A DNA stretch of 64,000 nucleotides from JADJLQ01 sp044227925 (GTDB lineage Bacteria; Bacteroidota; Bacteroidia; Chitinophagales; Saprospiraceae): contig JBGAVW010000012.1 in assembly GCA_044227925.1 (NCBI GenBank), positions 24,321 to 88,320 on the forward strand, read 5' to 3'. Shown one piece after another: positions 61,843-64,000 of the stretch. Position numbers and translations under genes: made by a program. Every line of letters begins with the position of its first letter. Positions within the stretch are counted from its first letter, which is position 1. Below the pieces are notes generated by a model. It worked only from the letters and a program-made list of their open reading frames with translations. It made no database searches and was not told the DNA's origin.

Positions 61843-64000
61843 TTAATTTTTCAACAGTTTTACCACATCATACCTTCCAATGCTTTTTATTTTTAAAAAT
61901 AGTAAGCCTCGATAATCCAGATTTTGGATTTGGATATAGTGTTTTTTTGAAAACGGTGATGATTTATCCACGCGCAAAATTCTTCCCAAAGCATCGATGA
62001 CCTCCACTTCAAGTGGATTAGGCTCATTCAGATTCACTTCTATGTAAAGTACTTCGGTGAAGGGGTTGGGGTAAGCTTGAATAGTATAATTGCGAGACAA
62101 ATTGTAATTATTACCGGCTGCGGGCATGATCATTTCAGGGCATGCAGTTATTGCAGTCGGTGTATTTCTTATGATCCTGGTACCATCACCTAATTGGCCT
62201 GCATTATTTCTTCCCCAAGCCCAGAGAGTGCCGTTGTTTTTTTTCGCAGAACTAAATTCTGAGCCGGCATCTACAGCCTGCCAGTCGGTAGCTGTCCCGA
62301 TTTGGGCGGGTCTGTTCCTATACTTCGCTGTATAGGAGCTATCCCCCAATTCACCAACGAAATTAGATCCCCAAGTCCAAATAGTCCCATCCCTTTTAAT
62401 TGCAATACTATGCCACGCTCCGCCAGATGCACTTTGCCAGTTTGTATCTGTGCCAATTTGCACGGGGCTGTGTTTATCATCATTAGTGCCGTCACCCAAC
62501 TGCCCATCAAGATTAAATCCCCAGGCCCAAAGGCTGCCGTCTTTTTTGATCGCCATGCTATGATGATTGCCTCCACTCACCATTTGCCAATCGGTAGCTC
62601 TGCCTATCTGTACAGGTGACCTGCGGCTTTCAATGAAACCCTGTCCTAATCTACCATTTTCGTCATCACCCCAAGCCCACAGGGTCCCATCTTTTTTGAT
62701 CGCAAGGCTATGGTCGTAACCAACAAAAATACTTTGCCAGTCAGTGGCAGTGCCTATTTGTACAGGTGCGTTTTTTGACTCATCAGTTCCATCACCTAAC
62801 TGGCCATAGTCATTCCATCCCCAGGCCCAAAGGCTACCGTCTTTTTTGATTGCAAGGTTATGGTAGTTACAAGAAAAAATGCTTTGCCAGTTTGTATCCT
62901 TACCTATCTGGATGGGGATATGTCGAGTATCATAAGTTCCATCGCCTAACTGTCCGTATTCGTTGTTTCCCCAGGCCCAAAGGCTACCGTCATCTTTTAT
63001 TGCAAGGCTGTGGTATGTACCGGTGGATATCTGCTGCCAGTTGGTTGATGTACCGATTTGTTTGGGTATGTATCTGGTTAATTTGGTGCTGTCACCTAAC
63101 TCCCCATATCCATCAGATCCCCAGGACCAAATAGATCCATCATTTTTTTTGCCTATTGCGAATGCTCCTCCCGCTGCCACGCTTTCCCAACAGCCAATCT
63201 CTTCGGGTAGATGCATCACTGTAGCACTGTCAGCCTGGATGCATTCATTGGCATCGGTGACAGTTACCTCATATACACCTGCCGGTAAATTCTTTATGAC
63301 ATCCGTATTATCACCAGTGGACCATTTGTAAGTATAAGGGGATGTGCCACCACTGACAGTGGCAGTAGCAGTACCATTATTTGTTCCGGTATTGGGTGTA
63401 GTAATAACGGTCAATGCAAGGGTATTCGGTTCTGATAGTACTATCGTATTTGTAGTTTTTTTACAACCGTCAGCTCGCGTGATTTCTGCTGTAAAACTAC
63501 CTTCGCTGCTAGGTGTATATAAATTGTTTAATGAACCTGGTGTTTGAGACCATTTTTGCACTCGGTGATTTAATTGGTCTAAAACATAAACCATATGATT
63601 TGCATCGACAGCCACTCCTAAGGGATAGTTGAGCTGATTGTCTGCATTACCTGCTTCATTACCTCCTGCTACAATTATACCTTCGGTAGTTGCGGTTCCG
63701 GTTGAAGGAAACCTTTTTACATTATGAAATATTGGATCAGACACATAAATGTAACCAGCTGCATCCACACACATAAATAATACTTCTTCACTCCAAGGCT
63801 CAACCACGATTACACCATCGGTACCTTTGGTAGAGTTGGGAGGAAGTTTTTTTACAGTTCCTCTTTCGTCTAACACAAAAATTTCAAAATTAGCATTGAC
63901 TGCGACATCTGCAATATAAATAAATCGAAATACATCAGAACCTTGTTCACCACCACCTCCTACCGTGATTCCATTAGTAGCACCAGGTGCCCATTTTTGG
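61843..64000 (-). CDS. RCC1/NHL propeller protein with T9SS sorting domain (5' end outside window)
   Basis: The frame is open to the right edge and enters as QKWAPGATNGITVGGGG, typical of NHL-type propellers; GTG at 63876 is only an internal codon. Reading N- to C-terminal: NHL-like repeats (YIYVSDPIFHNVKRFPSTG, GVAVDANHMVYVLDQLNHRVQKW), a SprB-like Ig domain (GGTSPYTYKWSTGDNT, PAGVYEVTVTDANEC), seven RCC1 repeats of 50 residues (pattern LWAWG..GQLGDGT....PVQIG..TDWQ), and a C-terminal T9SS sorting domain (AYPNPFTEVLYIEV to VKLLKN). It is probably a large surface adhesin or enzyme-like scaffold; no catalytic motif is visible. The sorting domain closely resembles that of the neighbouring metallopeptidase-like protein. 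Length within the window: 719 residues. Confidence 0.85.
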   Translation of the reverse strand, partial: QKWAPGATNGITVGGGGEQGSDVFRFIYIADVAVNANFEIFVLDERGTVKKLPPNSTKGTDGVIVVEPWSEEVLFMCVDAAGYIYVSDPIFHNVKRFPSTGTATTEGIIVAGGNEAGNADNQLNYPLGVAVDANHMVYVLDQLNHRVQKWSQTPGSLNNLYTPSSEGSFTAEITRADGCKKTTNTIVLSEPNTLALTVITTPNTGTNNGTATATVSGGTSPYTYKWSTGDNTDVIKNLPAGVYEVTVTDANECIQADSATVMHLPEEIGCWESVAAGGAFAIGKKNDGSIWSWGSDGYGELGDSTKLTRYIPKQIGTSTNWQQISTGTYHSLAIKDDGSLWAWGNNEYGQLGDGTYDTRHIPIQIGKDTNWQSIFSCNYHNLAIKKDGSLWAWGWNDYGQLGDGTDESKNAPVQIGTATDWQSIFVGYDHSLAIKKDGTLWAWGDDENGRLGQGFIESRRSPVQIGRATDWQMVSGGNHHSMAIKKDGSLWAWGFNLDGQLGDGTNDDKHSPVQIGTDTNWQSASGGAWHSIAIKRDGTIWTWGSNFVGELGDSSYTAKYRNRPAQIGTATDWQAVDAGSEFSSAKKNNGTLWAWGRNNAGQLGDGTRIIRNTPTAITACPEMIMPAAGNNYNLSRNYTIQAYPNPFTEVLYIEVNLNEPNPLEVEVIDALGRILRVDKSSPFSKKHYIQIQNLDYRGLLFLKIKSIGRYDVVKLLKN
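62150..63170 (-). repeat. Seven tandem 150-bp RCC1-encoding repeats
   Basis: The landmark CCAGGCCCAAAG-like segment recurs at 62215, 62371, 62521, 62671, 62821, 62971 and 63121; spacing is exactly 150 bp except for the last copy (156 bp). All units are in one reading frame, each coding one RCC1 propeller blade. DNA similarity between units is high, which favours recombination and copy-number change. Confidence 0.88.

Noticed and set aside
62150..63170. Regular 150-bp repeats considered as a CRISPR or satellite array
   Set aside because: Units are far too long, lack spacers, and stay in one reading frame that codes RCC1 blades.
63876..63876. GTG at 63876 as the start of the RCC1 protein
   Set aside because: The frame continues upstream to the window edge with NHL-type sequence, so the codon is internal.

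Overview
The window reads as chromosomal DNA of a Bacteroidota bacterium, most likely a Saprospiraceae-type environmental lineage. The phylum call rests on a fused SecDF, a SusC/SusD pair, two type IX secretion (T9SS) C-terminal sorting domains, DUF2480, DUF5686, a type III pantothenate kinase, and repeated matches to the Bacteroidota promoter -7 element TAnnTTTG close upstream of gene starts. The family-level guess is inference only. The DNA is A+T-rich, gene-dense and mostly unremarkable. I saw no rRNA, tRNA, insertion sequence, prophage or CRISPR array.

Layout. 1-5.1 kb (minus): a caspase-like protease followed by a CHAT protease / STAND NTPase / transmembrane / beta-propeller protein that runs off the left edge. 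This is the most interesting locus. 5.2-10.2 kb: DinB-like protein, a secreted protein of unknown function, coaX, scpB, a DUF2480 gene, then a broken HEPN-type/MNT nucleotidyltransferase pair. 10.2-17.6 kb (minus): MacB-like permease, a tight cluster of GH13 lipoprotein, rlmH and rhomboid protease, a Ca2+/Na+ antiporter and a DUF2130 protein. 17.8-31.6 kb (plus): secDF, a PorE-like OmpA protein, metK, a two-subunit molybdenum hydroxylase with a Tat signal, ilvE and mutS2. 31.7-39.7 kb: amino-acid permease, DUF5686 outer-membrane protein, DUF4350-like protein, a TMTC-like membrane protein with a tetratricopeptide tail, and a small membrane protein.

39.8-53.6 kb is a carbohydrate-uptake locus: phytanoyl-CoA dioxygenase family enzyme (minus) divergent from a LacI-type regulator, then SusC and SusD, then two tandem giant FG-GAP/ASPIC-UnbV lipoproteins. 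An imperfect 18-bp palindrome with a central CG lies between lacI and susC and is a good candidate operator. 53.7-58.4 kb: TlpA-like lipoprotein, purL, and an Lgt-family paralogue that has lost catalytic residues. 58.7-64 kb (minus): two secreted T9SS cargo proteins, one with an HEFTH metallopeptidase motif between two copies of the same beta-sandwich domain, the other a multi-domain RCC1/NHL propeller protein entering from the right edge.

How the parts connect: SecDF and the PorE-like protein belong to the export route that the two T9SS cargo proteins would use. The SusC/SusD/UnbV set, its LacI regulator and the oxygenase look like one nutrient-acquisition unit. The caspase/CHAT-STAND pair resembles a signal-activated proteolytic (possibly cell-death or defence) module; its function here is inferred from domain architecture.
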